Shown in pieces: positions 1 through 8,889 of a stretch of DNA of 64,000 nucleotides. Each line of letters begins with the position of its first letter. Position 1 is the first letter of the stretch. This DNA is from an uncultured Bacteroidia bacterium (GTDB lineage Bacteria; Bacteroidota; Bacteroidia; Bacteroidales; Prolixibacteraceae), in assembly GCA_903918045.1 (NCBI GenBank), contig CAIXCY010000187.1, positions 1 through 64,000 on the forward strand. The letters are read 5' to 3'. The translations under genes and the position numbers were made by a program. The notes under the pieces were generated by a model, which saw nothing but the letters and a program-made list of their open reading frames with translations, did not search any database and was not told the origin of the DNA.

Positions 1-170
1 CCAAAGAATCCAAACCCTTCAATAGTTTGATATTTAGTTGTTTTATCAACAGTAATGGTTACCTGTGGAAGAACGGGATCAGGTATAGGTTCGCTCCCCC
101 CTTTTTTACAGCTGAACAATATTATAAGTACAATAAATATTAAGATTTCGAAAGTGCATTTCCTTTTCAT
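1..170 (-). CDS. GH30-like lipoprotein, partial (N-terminus only)
   Basis: Only the first ~56 codons are inside the window; the gene runs off the left edge. The reading frame begins at the ATG whose complement is at 168-170. It encodes a basic N-terminus, a hydrophobic segment and a lipobox ending in FSC (Cys21), so it is a predicted lipoprotein. After a Pro-rich linker the sequence reads VTVDKTTKYQTIEGFGFFG in outline; the QTIEGFG motif is typical of the start of GH30 O-glycosyl hydrolases (beta-glucanase, xylanase or glucosylceramidase-like). It lies downstream of susD, behind a probable terminator. Family assignment rests on this short motif alone; the catalytic domain is not visible. Confidence 0.6.
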   Translation of the reverse strand, partial: MKRKCTFEILIFIVLIILFSCKKGGSEPIPDPVLPQVTITVDKTTKYQTIEGFGFF

Positions 171-325
171 AATGGTGTGCGAAATTGATTATGATTTTTA
201 AATTCCATCGCTCAAGAGTTCATTGTTTTTATAGTAGACCCAACTATCAACGAAAGTTGCGTGAAAAGAAATATTCGGCATCTTCCGATGGATAGAAAAG
301 TCTAAGAACAAGGTCAGAATTTTAG

Positions 326-353
326 TAAAAACGCCATCAGATTTTGATGGCGT
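326..353 (-). terminator. Intrinsic terminator after susD
   Basis: A perfect 9-bp inverted repeat (ACGCCATCA / TGATGGCGT, 331-339 and 345-353) with a 5-nt loop. Read on the minus strand it is followed by TTTTAC. It sits about 95 bp downstream of the susD stop and probably ends the sigma-FecR-SusC-SusD transcription unit before the GH30-like gene. Confidence 0.65.
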
Positions 354-447
354 CTTACTTTTCAGCGTTCATTAAACTATCTCGAATTTTTGGCTACAAG
401 GATTGATTCAAGGTTGAGTCTGCCCTTGTTGTTATTAAACTCAATTA

Positions 448-2055
448 TTAATAGCCAGGATTTTGTCCGCTCGCTGCCATTAAAGGATTCCTGTCTAGTT
501 CGTCAGTTGGAATTGGGAAAAGAAGGTTTTTGGAAACGTCGAACTTAAATAAGTTAGCAGCGTAAGAGAATCCGAAATCTGCCGCTGTCCAGGAGGAGAG
601 GTTAATATAACCTGCGGCATGCCATCTTTTCAGATCTGACCATCGATGACCGTCTTCACCAGCCAACTCAAGCATCCGTTCCTTCATAATATCAGCCATG
701 ACAATGGTTCCGAGAGAAGCCGGAGCTTCAGATGATGGAGAGACAGAATTTCTTGCCCGTTCACGCACATCATTTACCTCTACAAGGGCAGCTCCGCTAT
801 TCCCTGTTGAAAGATATGCTTCTGCAACACAGAGCTTTACATCAGCGAGACGAAGTAATCGGGGATTATTGTTGGATCCGATTTGCCAAATTGGATCAAT
901 CACTTTACCCCTGTCACCATTGGTATATTTTACTAACTGGTGATTATCAAATTTGCCCCAAAATGGATTGATCCACCAATAGGACCAGCCGTAGTTTTCA
1001 ACATCGGTTCCTTTAAATGTCTCACTCTTACGAGGGTCTGTCGGATCGAAAGCATCCATTAATTTTTGGCTTGGTCCGAAAATCCCGGAGCTGTAATTGG
1101 CCCAGTGCGAATCCCCATAATGGTAGAATGCAGCCATTTGACCAACATCACCGCCAAAATCGTTGTCAAGCCATGCATTGTCCTGACCTGTAGGTTGAAT
1201 GCTGGCCTGATATTCGAACAACGACTCCGGATTATTTTCGGTACGATAATCAAAACTATCCCCATATTTTACGGTAGAAAATGCGGCTATACGGCTTGTT
1301 GAGATTTTCCCAAATGCCGTAATTGCCTTGCCATAATCGGTGCTGTTTTTAGAATTATAACATGCTCTGGTGGTATATAATTTAACGAGTAAGCCATAAC
1401 ACGCGTCTTTGGTGATACGGCCGGTATTTAAATTATCCCATGCATCCTTTGCTAATGGAGCAGCAATTTCTAATGACGATATAGCATTGTCCAGTAATTC
1501 GAAATCTTTTGAAGGTGGGAGAATCGCATCTGCTACGGAAGATATTCTTTTCTCTTGTAGTGGCGCCTTCCTCCAGTTATCCCATAACTTGAAATTGCAC
1601 CACGAACGGATAAATAACATTTCTGCTTTATTGGCATCCTTCAATCCTGCTGTTTTGTAAACAGCATCGAGTGAAGTCCCATTTAATTTCTCAAGCATAA
1701 AATTGCATCGTCCAATCACCTTATACAATGTCTTCCACATATTTACAACTGAGCCGTTGCTGCCGTTAAGACCAGAGAATGTTTCCAGAGGATTTCCAGT
1801 TCCATCAGATGTAATATCATCTGCCGGTAAAAGCCAAAATCCTTGTTTAGACTGGTTGCTTAAATCTGCACTGTATATGTTGGTAATCTCTGCGTATGCA
1901 GCACCAACACCCTGAGTAATCCGGTATTCGCTGCCAAAATAATTCACCTCCAGCTCTTTGGAGATATTAATATCAAGATTCTTTTCACATGAGTTAAAAC
2001 CCAAAAGGCCGGCAATCAATAGCGTGCAAGCCAGAATATATTTTTTCTTAGTCAT
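448..2055 (-). CDS. SusD/RagB-family glycan-binding lipoprotein
   Basis: A 535-residue surface lipoprotein that would bind oligosaccharides as the lid of the SusC transporter. The N-terminus has a lipoprotein signal ending FNSC (Cys23). The body is Trp/Tyr-rich and helical, as in SusD. Hallmarks are the N-terminal region YRITQGVGAAYAEI, the C-terminal segment with IMKERMLELAGEDGHRWSDLKRW (the RagB/SusD signature, around residues 460-485), and an end at LFPIPTDELDRNPLM. The gene starts 34 bp after the susC stop and is the only susD in the window, so every enzyme here would depend on this pair or on a PUL elsewhere. The ligand cannot be told from sequence. Confidence 0.96.
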   Translation of the reverse strand: MTKKKYILACTLLIAGLLGFNSCEKNLDINISKELEVNYFGSEYRITQGVGAAYAEITNIYSADLSNQSKQGFWLLPADDITSDGTGNPLETFSGLNGSNGSVVNMWKTLYKVIGRCNFMLEKLNGTSLDAVYKTAGLKDANKAEMLFIRSWCNFKLWDNWRKAPLQEKRISSVADAILPPSKDFELLDNAISSLEIAAPLAKDAWDNLNTGRITKDACYGLLVKLYTTRACYNSKNSTDYGKAITAFGKISTSRIAAFSTVKYGDSFDYRTENNPESLFEYQASIQPTGQDNAWLDNDFGGDVGQMAAFYHYGDSHWANYSSGIFGPSQKLMDAFDPTDPRKSETFKGTDVENYGWSYWWINPFWGKFDNHQLVKYTNGDRGKVIDPIWQIGSNNNPRLLRLADVKLCVAEAYLSTGNSGAALVEVNDVRERARNSVSPSSEAPASLGTIVMADIMKERMLELAGEDGHRWSDLKRWHAAGYINLSSWTAADFGFSYAANLFKFDVSKNLLFPIPTDELDRNPLMAASGQNPGY

Positions 2056-2089
2056 AGTTTATGAGAATTAAAAATTACTATTTACCAGA

Positions 2090-5000
2090 TTAAAAGCGAA
2101 CATTAAGCCCCATGAATACCGTGCGTGGAGTAGGGTAATTATCATTCTCCGGATCGTATCCGGTATATTTGGTAATTGTGAATAGATTCGAGGCTCCTAA
2201 ATAGATACGACAATTCGAAACCGTATTGTGCATAAAATTATAAACCCGGGTAGGAAGGGTGTAACCTAATTGAAGGTTCGTTAATCTGCAATATGCGCCA
2301 TTTTCGACAAAACGGTTTGAAAAACGGTAATTTAGGGCAGGATCTCCGTTGATAGCTCTTGGTAAAGTTGTAGAATGGTTTTGTGGTGTCCATGCGTTTA
2401 AAACATCAACTGATTGATTGGCATTGGTTGTTCCAACATTATACAAAGTCATTTTGACATAGTTTACCTTCTGAACATCGCCAACCCCCGTAAATTGTGC
2501 GCTAAAATCAATGTTTTTATATTCCAGGCTTAAATTGAACCCGTAATAATAACCAGGAATAGTTTTTCCAAGGTAAACCTGATCATAAGGATCAATCTTA
2601 CTATCCAAAGAATCTTTATAGAATGTATTCGGCTTAGTTGGTGCACTCCGTTTATCCTGAAAGTAATAATCACCGGGAGCCACTTTGGCTGTCTGATAAT
2701 TGGCATCCGTATGCTTCGCTTCCCATGCATCCACTTCAGCTTGTGTCTGGAATATCCCTGCAACCTTGTAACCTTTAATATAATTCATCGAATACCCTTG
2801 TTCAATATTGGACGCGATCCCATTAGATAAAGGTATTCCACCAGAGGTTTTTTCGACGACATTTTTGACAGTTGATAAATTTGCACCAATACTGTATTTC
2901 AGTTCACCAATTGAGTTATTGTAAGTCAGAGCTAACTCAACACCTGAATTTCTCACAGAGGCAATATTATCTACAGGCATATCAATAATGCCTACCGAAA
3001 GAGGCAATGTTACTGTCTGTAAGATACCGTCTGTTAGTTTATTATAGTAATCCAATGACATTGTGAGGTTGTTGTCCAATAATGTTGCGTCAATTCCGAT
3101 ATTCGTAGTGGATGTTTTTTCCCATTGAAGATTTGAATTTGGCAGGGAATAGACTGCTGCGCCAATATATTTATTCCCCATCCCGGAAGCCGTTGTTCCC
3201 CATGCATAAATGGGACGGTTATCAATGGGTGAGAGATAAGCCATATTTCGTACCTCCTGATTTCCCAACTGCCCATATCCAACACGAAGTTTCATGTCAT
3301 TGATGAATGGAATGTTTTTCATAAACTCCTCCTTAGAGAGCCTCCACGCACCAGATACAGAAGGGAATGTTCCCCACCGTTTTTCTTTGGCGAAACGGGT
3401 GCTACCATCATGTCGAACGGTCACATCCAAATAATATGTCGAGTTGTAATTGTAGGAAGCACGCCCCATTAAACCCTCCAATGCACTGTTGGTCATATCG
3501 GAACCCAGGGAAAGATATTTGGGATCGCCACCAAGCCTGCGCATATAAGATAGTTTTGACTGCATCCATTGTGTCGAAGCTCCTGTATATTTTGAACTGT
3601 ATTGCTGGTCGCTACCGTTAAAAACAAGGTCCAGGTTGTGTTTGCCAAAAGAATTGTTGTAGCTAACATTTAGTTCATTGATATAGTTATTGTTGAATAC
3701 ATTACGTTCCTCATAACTGCCAACTGAATTCCCCCCTGTTGTTGCTGAAAGATCACCAGCCGTGTAGTCAAAGACACTTCCGTCATAATCCTGAAATGTA
3801 AAACGGGTGAAATTATAAGTATCCATACTCATCTGCCCTTTGATCTTCAAATGTTTAACAGGTTCAATTTCGAGATAAATATTTCCCATGTTACGCATTG
3901 ATTCGTAGGTAACATCCCTTGCGACAGTGCTTCCAAGTACGTTAACACGCGTACCATTGCCATAAAGTTTCTGACTCGAATAGCTGCCATCAGCCAAACG
4001 ACCAGCTACCGTTGAGGCATAACCATCAAGGCCTTTAGGATCGTAAATTTTTTGCCAGGCTGGATACTGACCTGCCTGAATCAAATCAGGATTAAAATCG
4101 CGCCCCTTTCCAGACGTTATCCGATAACTGGCGCCAAGTTTTAACCAACTGTTAACCTTTGTATTGATCTTAAATGAACCTGATAAACGATCTAAATAGT
4201 TATATTTAAATGCTCCGTCTGTGTTGGTTGAACCTCCGGAAACAAAATAATCTGTTTTTGCAGTACCACCTGAGACACGCACTGAATAGTCTCTTGAAAG
4301 GGCATTCTTATTTTTAATTGCATCCTGCCAATTGTATGTTGGACTATTTCCCAAATATTTAGGATTGGTAGAATCAAAGAGACCAAGGTTATCAGGGCTT
4401 ATTGCAATTGTTGGATCGGAAGCCTGAACCTTATTTATAAAACTGGTGTATTGCTGGGTATTCATTAATTTTGTGCTCTGTGTAATATTCTGAACCCCAA
4501 CTCTTGAGCTAAATTCTACTACGGGTTTATCCCCTTTCCCTTTTTTAGTTGTGATAAGAATTACCCCATTTGCTGCACGAACTCCATAAATAGCTGCTGC
4601 TGATGCATCTTTTAATACTGAAATCGACTCTACATCATTGGGATCCACCATGGTCATAATATTCAGTGGACCACGTACATCCAGAGCTCGCGGGTCTTCT
4701 AATCCTTCAATTCCTGAACCAAATTCAGTTACAGGCACTCCATCAATAATATACAATGGCGTTGCAACACCCCAGGTATTTACCCCCCTTATCCGAATAG
4801 TTGGGCGAGCCATTGGATTTCCCCCACCACTTTGGACATCAACACCTGTCATACGACCCTGCATTGCTAATTCAGAAGACATTCCTGTAGTTTTTGCTAT
4901 CGCATCAGTTCCGATTGTAGTAATCGCTGTTGTTATATCTTTTCTGGCCCTTGAACCATAACCAATAGCTACGACCTCGGTCAGTGTAGTGGTCTGTTCT

Positions 5001-5644
5001 CCCAGGGTAACATTGAACGTGGTCTTGGTCCCAATCAGTATCTCCTGAGTTTTCAGACCTATAAAAGAGAAAACCAGTATTTTGGAATCAGCAGGTGCTA
5101 AGAGAACAAAATTCCCATCATTATCGGTGATAATACCAACAGAGGTTCCCTTAACTGAGACAGAAACTCCGGGAAGAGGTGTTCCCTTTTCATCGCTTAC
5201 TTTTCCCTTTAATTCCTTTTTATCTGACTGTTGCATCAGGATTGTCTTTGCCATTGGCGAAGAAATAGTATTTATATCCTGACTATTGTACAAAAATATC
5301 TGACGATCATCAATCAAATAAGCGACTCCGGTTCCCTGGAATAACTGGTCCAATATTTCTGAAATCGGTTTTGATTGGACAGAAATGGATTTATTCGACA
5401 CCGAATTAATATAGGTAGCATCATAAACGAAGATATACTCACTCGAATTTTCGATCGAATGGATAATATCCTGAATATTTGAATTCTGGATATTCAGATC
5501 AATTCTGGTATTTTGTGAATAAGAGCTGGCCGATAACGAGAACGCCCCAACAACCAAGAGAAATGAAACTAGTTTCATAATAAGGAAAAGGTGTCGGATC
5601 TGATTTTTATCCATAAAATCAGATCCATTTTGGTTTTTTTTCAT
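2090..5644 (-). CDS. SusC/RagA TonB-dependent transporter with STN signalling domain
   Basis: Outer-membrane TonB-dependent transporter importing oligosaccharides, about 1184 residues. I start it at MKKNQNG (5644); an upstream in-frame ATG at 5722 would add 26 residues lying across a hairpin. Order of domains: signal/anchor region at ~15-44; STN domain at ~46-120, which signals to FecR; carboxypeptidase-D-like domain at ~145-214 (LKGKVSDEKGTPLPGVSVSV); TonB-box-like TTLTEVVAIGYG; plug with SISVLKDASAAAIYG and GVILITTKKG; then a 22-strand-type barrel ending GLNVRF. The STN domain matches the adjacent ECF sigma/FecR pair: substrate binding would release the sigma factor. susD follows immediately. 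Confidence 0.97.
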   Translation of the reverse strand: MKKNQNGSDFMDKNQIRHLFLIMKLVSFLLVVGAFSLSASSYSQNTRIDLNIQNSNIQDIIHSIENSSEYIFVYDATYINSVSNKSISVQSKPISEILDQLFQGTGVAYLIDDRQIFLYNSQDINTISSPMAKTILMQQSDKKELKGKVSDEKGTPLPGVSVSVKGTSVGIITDNDGNFVLLAPADSKILVFSFIGLKTQEILIGTKTTFNVTLGEQTTTLTEVVAIGYGSRARKDITTAITTIGTDAIAKTTGMSSELAMQGRMTGVDVQSGGGNPMARPTIRIRGVNTWGVATPLYIIDGVPVTEFGSGIEGLEDPRALDVRGPLNIMTMVDPNDVESISVLKDASAAAIYGVRAANGVILITTKKGKGDKPVVEFSSRVGVQNITQSTKLMNTQQYTSFINKVQASDPTIAISPDNLGLFDSTNPKYLGNSPTYNWQDAIKNKNALSRDYSVRVSGGTAKTDYFVSGGSTNTDGAFKYNYLDRLSGSFKINTKVNSWLKLGASYRITSGKGRDFNPDLIQAGQYPAWQKIYDPKGLDGYASTVAGRLADGSYSSQKLYGNGTRVNVLGSTVARDVTYESMRNMGNIYLEIEPVKHLKIKGQMSMDTYNFTRFTFQDYDGSVFDYTAGDLSATTGGNSVGSYEERNVFNNNYINELNVSYNNSFGKHNLDLVFNGSDQQYSSKYTGASTQWMQSKLSYMRRLGGDPKYLSLGSDMTNSALEGLMGRASYNYNSTYYLDVTVRHDGSTRFAKEKRWGTFPSVSGAWRLSKEEFMKNIPFINDMKLRVGYGQLGNQEVRNMAYLSPIDNRPIYAWGTTASGMGNKYIGAAVYSLPNSNLQWEKTSTTNIGIDATLLDNNLTMSLDYYNKLTDGILQTVTLPLSVGIIDMPVDNIASVRNSGVELALTYNNSIGELKYSIGANLSTVKNVVEKTSGGIPLSNGIASNIEQGYSMNYIKGYKVAGIFQTQAEVDAWEAKHTDANYQTAKVAPGDYYFQDKRSAPTKPNTFYKDSLDSKIDPYDQVYLGKTIPGYYYGFNLSLEYKNIDFSAQFTGVGDVQKVNYVKMTLYNVGTTNANQSVDVLNAWTPQNHSTTLPRAINGDPALNYRFSNRFVENGAYCRLTNLQLGYTLPTRVYNFMHNTVSNCRIYLGASNLFTITKYTGYDPENDNYPTPRTVFMGLNVRF

Positions 5645-5654
5645 AATTTTGTTT

Positions 5655-5737
5655 TGTAGTTTAACATGAATGCCTAACGGCACAATAATTCTTGTTAGCG
5701 ATCCGGTTAGTGTGTCCAGCACTGACCGGATTTTTTT
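5655..5737 (+). ncRNA. Possible antisense sRNA overlapping the susC leader (DonS-like position)
   Basis: The fecR-susC gap contains a strong plus-strand terminator (5701-5737) although no plus-strand gene is near. A TAATTTTG sequence at 5644-5651 fits the Bacteroidota -7 consensus TAnnTTTG and lies ~50 bp upstream; no good -33 TTTG was found at the right distance. A transcript from about 5658 to 5737 would be ~80 nt and fully antisense to the susC leader. In Bacteroides fragilis, DonS is a short RNA in the same place that represses its PUL. Promoter and RNA are inference; the hairpin is seen directly. Confidence 0.4.
5701..5737 (+). terminator. Plus-strand intrinsic terminator between fecR and susC
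   Basis: 12-bp stem with one T-G wobble (5701-5712 with 5720-5731), 7-nt loop, then a run of seven T at 5731-5737. On the minus strand, the direction of all neighbouring genes, the hairpin is preceded by A residues and followed by CGCTAACAAG, so it cannot work as a normal terminator for fecR. Confidence 0.65.
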
Positions 5738-5740
5738 GGT

Positions 5741-6976
5741 TTAGTCTTTGATCAGGTAGCCTCCTTTCTCTTTATATAATTTCATTTTTGACATTACAGC
5801 GATTCCCTTGAGCACACGGTCAGGATCTTCTTTCAAATCGAGCTTCCCCGAAATTTTAAATAAACCGGTGCCACTTCTTAGCTGTATATTTACATTATAA
5901 TGTCTTGATATTCTTTTTAAAAGACTTTCAAGAGTTTCTTCTTCGAAATTGATATAACCATAAGTCCACGCAATAAAATTCTCGGGATGGGCAACTTTCT
6001 CCAAAACAAATTTGTTGGAATTTTCTTGTAATTCTCCCCTTTCACCTTTTTTTAATATGAAATCTCCCTGATCCGTTTTAGGATTATGGGGAGTTGTAAG
6101 TGAGACTTTCCCTTCTAAAAGTAGGGTGGAGAATTGGTTCTCCTGTGAATAAGCCATTACATCGAATTTTGTTCCTAATACTTCTACGCTCAGGCGATCA
6201 GTTTTAACATGAAAAGGCATTTCTGCATTTTTTGTCACCTCAAAATATCCCTCACCCTGTAGGTAAACTTCCCTGTACTTTCCTTTGAAAATCGGTGGGT
6301 AAACCATCCTTGAACCGGCATTTAGCCAAACTTTTGTTCCGTCTGAAAGTTGTAGGCTGGCATATTTACCATAGGGCACTATCAATTGGTTAAATTGTAC
6401 ATTCTTTATCGGCTGGACTTTACTTGAACTATCGTTTATTGTCACATTAGCCCCGTCCGCCGAATAAATAATTCGGGAATTGCCCGAAGAAATCTCTATT
6501 TTCTTATTGTCTGATAAAATAAGTTGCGATTTTTTATAGTCAACCTTGTTGGATGAAACAAAACTGTCAATTGACATCTCCTTATTAGAGTTATTACTAA
6601 AATAAAATACCGCTGAACCTATCCCAATCAGAAGCAAGAATACCGCGGCAATGCGTAGGAAATTTTTTACAATCTGCGATTTAAAACTGAATTGAAAAGG
6701 GATGTTTCCTGTTAACTCTGATTTTGATGCGGAAAAAGAACCAACAATACCCGACCACACCCTTCTCCTTTGATCCTGTGTGGAATAGAGATGGATATTT
6801 TCCATCGACACCATTACTCTTAAAGCCATGTCGATGTTCTTTTCCTGGAAAGGATATGTTGACTTCAATTCTGCAATATAGAATTCTGATGATGATTCAT
6901 CTTTGACCATTCTGATAAATTCATCGTCGAGAAGGAAATCGGAAAAATCGTAGTTGTCTTTTGTTTTTTGTTTCAT
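5741..6976 (-). CDS. FecR-family anti-sigma factor
   Basis: Inner-membrane regulator that holds the neighbouring ECF sigma factor and is triggered by the STN domain of SusC. Start chosen at MKQKTKDNYDF (6976); the longer frame to 7033 begins within a hydrophobic sequence not typical of the family. The protein has a cytoplasmic N-terminal ~105 residues, one transmembrane helix at ~107-126, a periplasmic FecR domain at ~190-290 (VPYGKYASLQLSDGTKVWLN, and GEGYFEV) and a C-terminal DUF4974 domain at ~340-410. It is separated from the sigma gene by 183 bp containing a long hairpin, which is more than the usual spacing and may allow separate expression. Confidence 0.96.
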   Translation of the reverse strand: MKQKTKDNYDFSDFLLDDEFIRMVKDESSSEFYIAELKSTYPFQEKNIDMALRVMVSMENIHLYSTQDQRRRVWSGIVGSFSASKSELTGNIPFQFSFKSQIVKNFLRIAAVFLLLIGIGSAVFYFSNNSNKEMSIDSFVSSNKVDYKKSQLILSDNKKIEISSGNSRIIYSADGANVTINDSSSKVQPIKNVQFNQLIVPYGKYASLQLSDGTKVWLNAGSRMVYPPIFKGKYREVYLQGEGYFEVTKNAEMPFHVKTDRLSVEVLGTKFDVMAYSQENQFSTLLLEGKVSLTTPHNPKTDQGDFILKKGERGELQENSNKFVLEKVAHPENFIAWTYGYINFEEETLESLLKRISRHYNVNIQLRSGTGLFKISGKLDLKEDPDRVLKGIAVMSKMKLYKEKGGYLIKD

Positions 6977-7024
6977 TTGGAATTTTCTACTACTAAGAGG
7001 GTGAAAAGTGAATTGTATAGACAA

Positions 7025-7062
7025 GAAAACCAAAATATATTTGAAAAAATATTTTGGTTTTC
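7025..7062. repeat. 14-bp perfect inverted repeat between sigma and fecR genes
   Basis: GAAAACCAAAATAT at 7025-7038 and its exact complement at 7049-7062, with a 10-nt loop. A second, smaller dyad (CATGGG/CCCATG, 7080-7085 and 7100-7105) lies next to it. Read on the minus strand the first stem ends in ATTTTGGTTTTCTTG, so it could act as a weak terminator or attenuator, or bind a regulator. No long T-run follows. Confidence 0.6.
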
Positions 7063-7159
7063 TTTAGTGACTTGAAAATCATGGGAATATTGAGAAATAC
7101 CCATGGGAGATTTACAATCAGAATAGTAAAAAAAAAGGTTAACTATCTGAATTTTTGAC

Positions 7160-7783
7160 TTAAATAATTGCGCGTAAAATAGAAAAAAAAAGTTGTATTT
7201 TCTTTTGGTTAAGAATCTCAACTTCTGACTTAATGATCTTTATCGATCGATAAATGGAAGTACGGCAAGACTCTACCGATATATTGAGAACTTTTGATAT
7301 CTCCTCATAGGATAATCCGACATCATATTTTAAATAGATAGCCTCCTGTTGATGAGCTGTAAGTTTTTCTAAACTTTTTTTCAGGAAGTTGCGCAAACGC
7401 ACCCGATCTTCCTGTTCAATAATTTCTTCTTCGACTGAGTACTCAGGTTTAAAAAGGGTATCGTGTAAAATCTCACTTGGTAACGTGTTCTTTTTTTTTG
7501 ATAGTAGTTCAATTAACTCATTCCGGTGGGCTGCCATGAGGTATTGTTGAACATTGTTTAGCTCCCCTAATTTTTCACGGCTTCTGATAAGGTTTGTAAA
7601 TAGGTTTTGAATGGAATCTTCGATTACTGAACCTTCGCGGGTGAATTTCCGGCCATAATTAAATAATAAATCAAAGTTATCCTCATAAATGACGGCAAGG
7701 GCTGACATATTGCCAAATGTCAGAAATGCTTTCCATTCAGAATGGTAGGTTGTGTTAGTCTCTATTTTTTTGCGCCTTAACAT
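7160..7783 (-). CDS. ECF-type RNA polymerase sigma factor
   Basis: A 207-residue sigma-70 family protein lacking regions 1 and 3. Region 2 is at ~26-93 (MSALAVIYEDNFDLLFNYGRKF; a conserved acidic patch EDSIQNLF follows). Region 4 is at ~134-188, with the helix-turn-helix in LSYEEISKVLNISVESCRTSIYRSI. It is the first gene of the sigma-FecR-SusC-SusD unit and presumably directs transcription of the PUL when FecR is signalled through the SusC STN domain. It has a slightly long N-terminus; a later start is possible. The 194 bp upstream (7784-7977) shows two small dyads near 7856-7890 but no clear TAnnTTTG promoter. Confidence 0.95.
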   Translation of the reverse strand: MLRRKKIETNTTYHSEWKAFLTFGNMSALAVIYEDNFDLLFNYGRKFTREGSVIEDSIQNLFTNLIRSREKLGELNNVQQYLMAAHRNELIELLSKKKNTLPSEILHDTLFKPEYSVEEEIIEQEDRVRLRNFLKKSLEKLTAHQQEAIYLKYDVGLSYEEISKVLNISVESCRTSIYRSIKIIKSEVEILNQKKIQLFFSILRAII

Positions 7784-7977
7784 GTCGGGTTAGTCTATCA
7801 ATCGTAAAATTAAACTTATTTCAGGATTATTAGTAATACGATGTTGGAATGTCAATGGAAATCTAAAGTTTCCAGGAATTTTATTCCGTCAGACTATGGA
7901 TTTTACAATCAAATTTGTTAACTTCCGTACCACGAATTTATTTTCACCTATTCATGACACAGCTTTATAAGTAAGGG

Positions 7978-8835
7978 TCATTTAACTATCAAAATATCTG
8001 AAACTGCCCGCTCACCTTCATGATCAAACTTTTTATTATCACAAGGCATATTAACGACTCCATTGAAAGGTTTACCGTTGATCCACATCGTTGTGGAACC
8101 ACCGCCATCCAGATTAACAGCATCAGTACAATGAAGCGATACCATTAAGTCGGCGAGTTCCGATAGCGTCATTCCTCTCGCCTGATCGGTCCTGCCATCC
8201 ACCGTAACAAGCAATGCGAAATGTTTTCCCAATATCCCTGCGGAGGTTCGGGGATGCCTTTTTGTTACAAGTGGGGTTTGTATAAGTGTTGTTTTCTCCC
8301 TGTTATGAATCAGTAAAGGTCCTGTTACCAGAACCTCCTGAAATTCCGGATGGCTATTGTAATAATGATTTGGTTTAGCCGGCTCAATTGTAACATAACC
8401 ATTTTTCTCAATAAGAATTGAACCGTTCAGATCCTGAATCGGAGACCACTTTTGAGCTGTATCCGCATCAATAATCAACCCTCCTGTTTTGAGATAAGTT
8501 ACTGAGCCTCCTTCCTTAACATTAAAAAAACCTCCGTTGACTGCAGCGAGAGCCAGCTTTTCTACCGCTTGCCGACTTACAGCCTGATTTTCGGTTGGAT
8601 TATAAGCAATGGTTATTTTTCGTTTATGAAGGTTTACAAGTAGCACATTAATATTCTCATTAACAGAATCATTTAAAATTGCATGGGCCGTTTTCCAGGT
8701 TAGCCCAGGGGCAATTCTTTCGGTTTTCCATTTGATCTTTCGAAAGTCATTAATTTGTCCTTTAAGTTCACTATAAACGAGAAACAGTATTAACAAAACA
8801 GCCAGCCTGCGGATGATATTTCGAAAGTATCGCAT
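7978..8835 (-). CDS. Phosphodiester glycosidase (NAGPA/DUF2233 family), secreted
   Basis: A 285-residue protein with an N-terminal hydrophobic signal (residues ~9-22). Family hallmarks are NGGFF (100-104), RHPRTSAG (193-200), VDGR (212-215), GMTLSELADLM (221-231) and NLDGGGSTTMW (241-251). The family includes mammalian uncovering enzyme, which removes GlcNAc from GlcNAc-1-phospho-6-mannose; bacterial members are expected to cleave sugar-phosphodiester bonds of glycans or exopolysaccharides. It sits 54 bp downstream of a GH92 mannosidase and GH16 in one operon, suggesting removal of a phosphodiester-linked cap before mannose trimming. The exact substrate is unknown. Confidence 0.9.
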   Translation of the reverse strand: MRYFRNIIRRLAVLLILFLVYSELKGQINDFRKIKWKTERIAPGLTWKTAHAILNDSVNENINVLLVNLHKRKITIAYNPTENQAVSRQAVEKLALAAVNGGFFNVKEGGSVTYLKTGGLIIDADTAQKWSPIQDLNGSILIEKNGYVTIEPAKPNHYYNSHPEFQEVLVTGPLLIHNREKTTLIQTPLVTKRHPRTSAGILGKHFALLVTVDGRTDQARGMTLSELADLMVSLHCTDAVNLDGGGSTTMWINGKPFNGVVNMPCDNKKFDHEGERAVSDILIVK

Positions 8836-8889
8836 AAAAAGTACCTATTTTTAACTGTATTAAAGGTGTTTTCCCGGATTCAAAGATTA

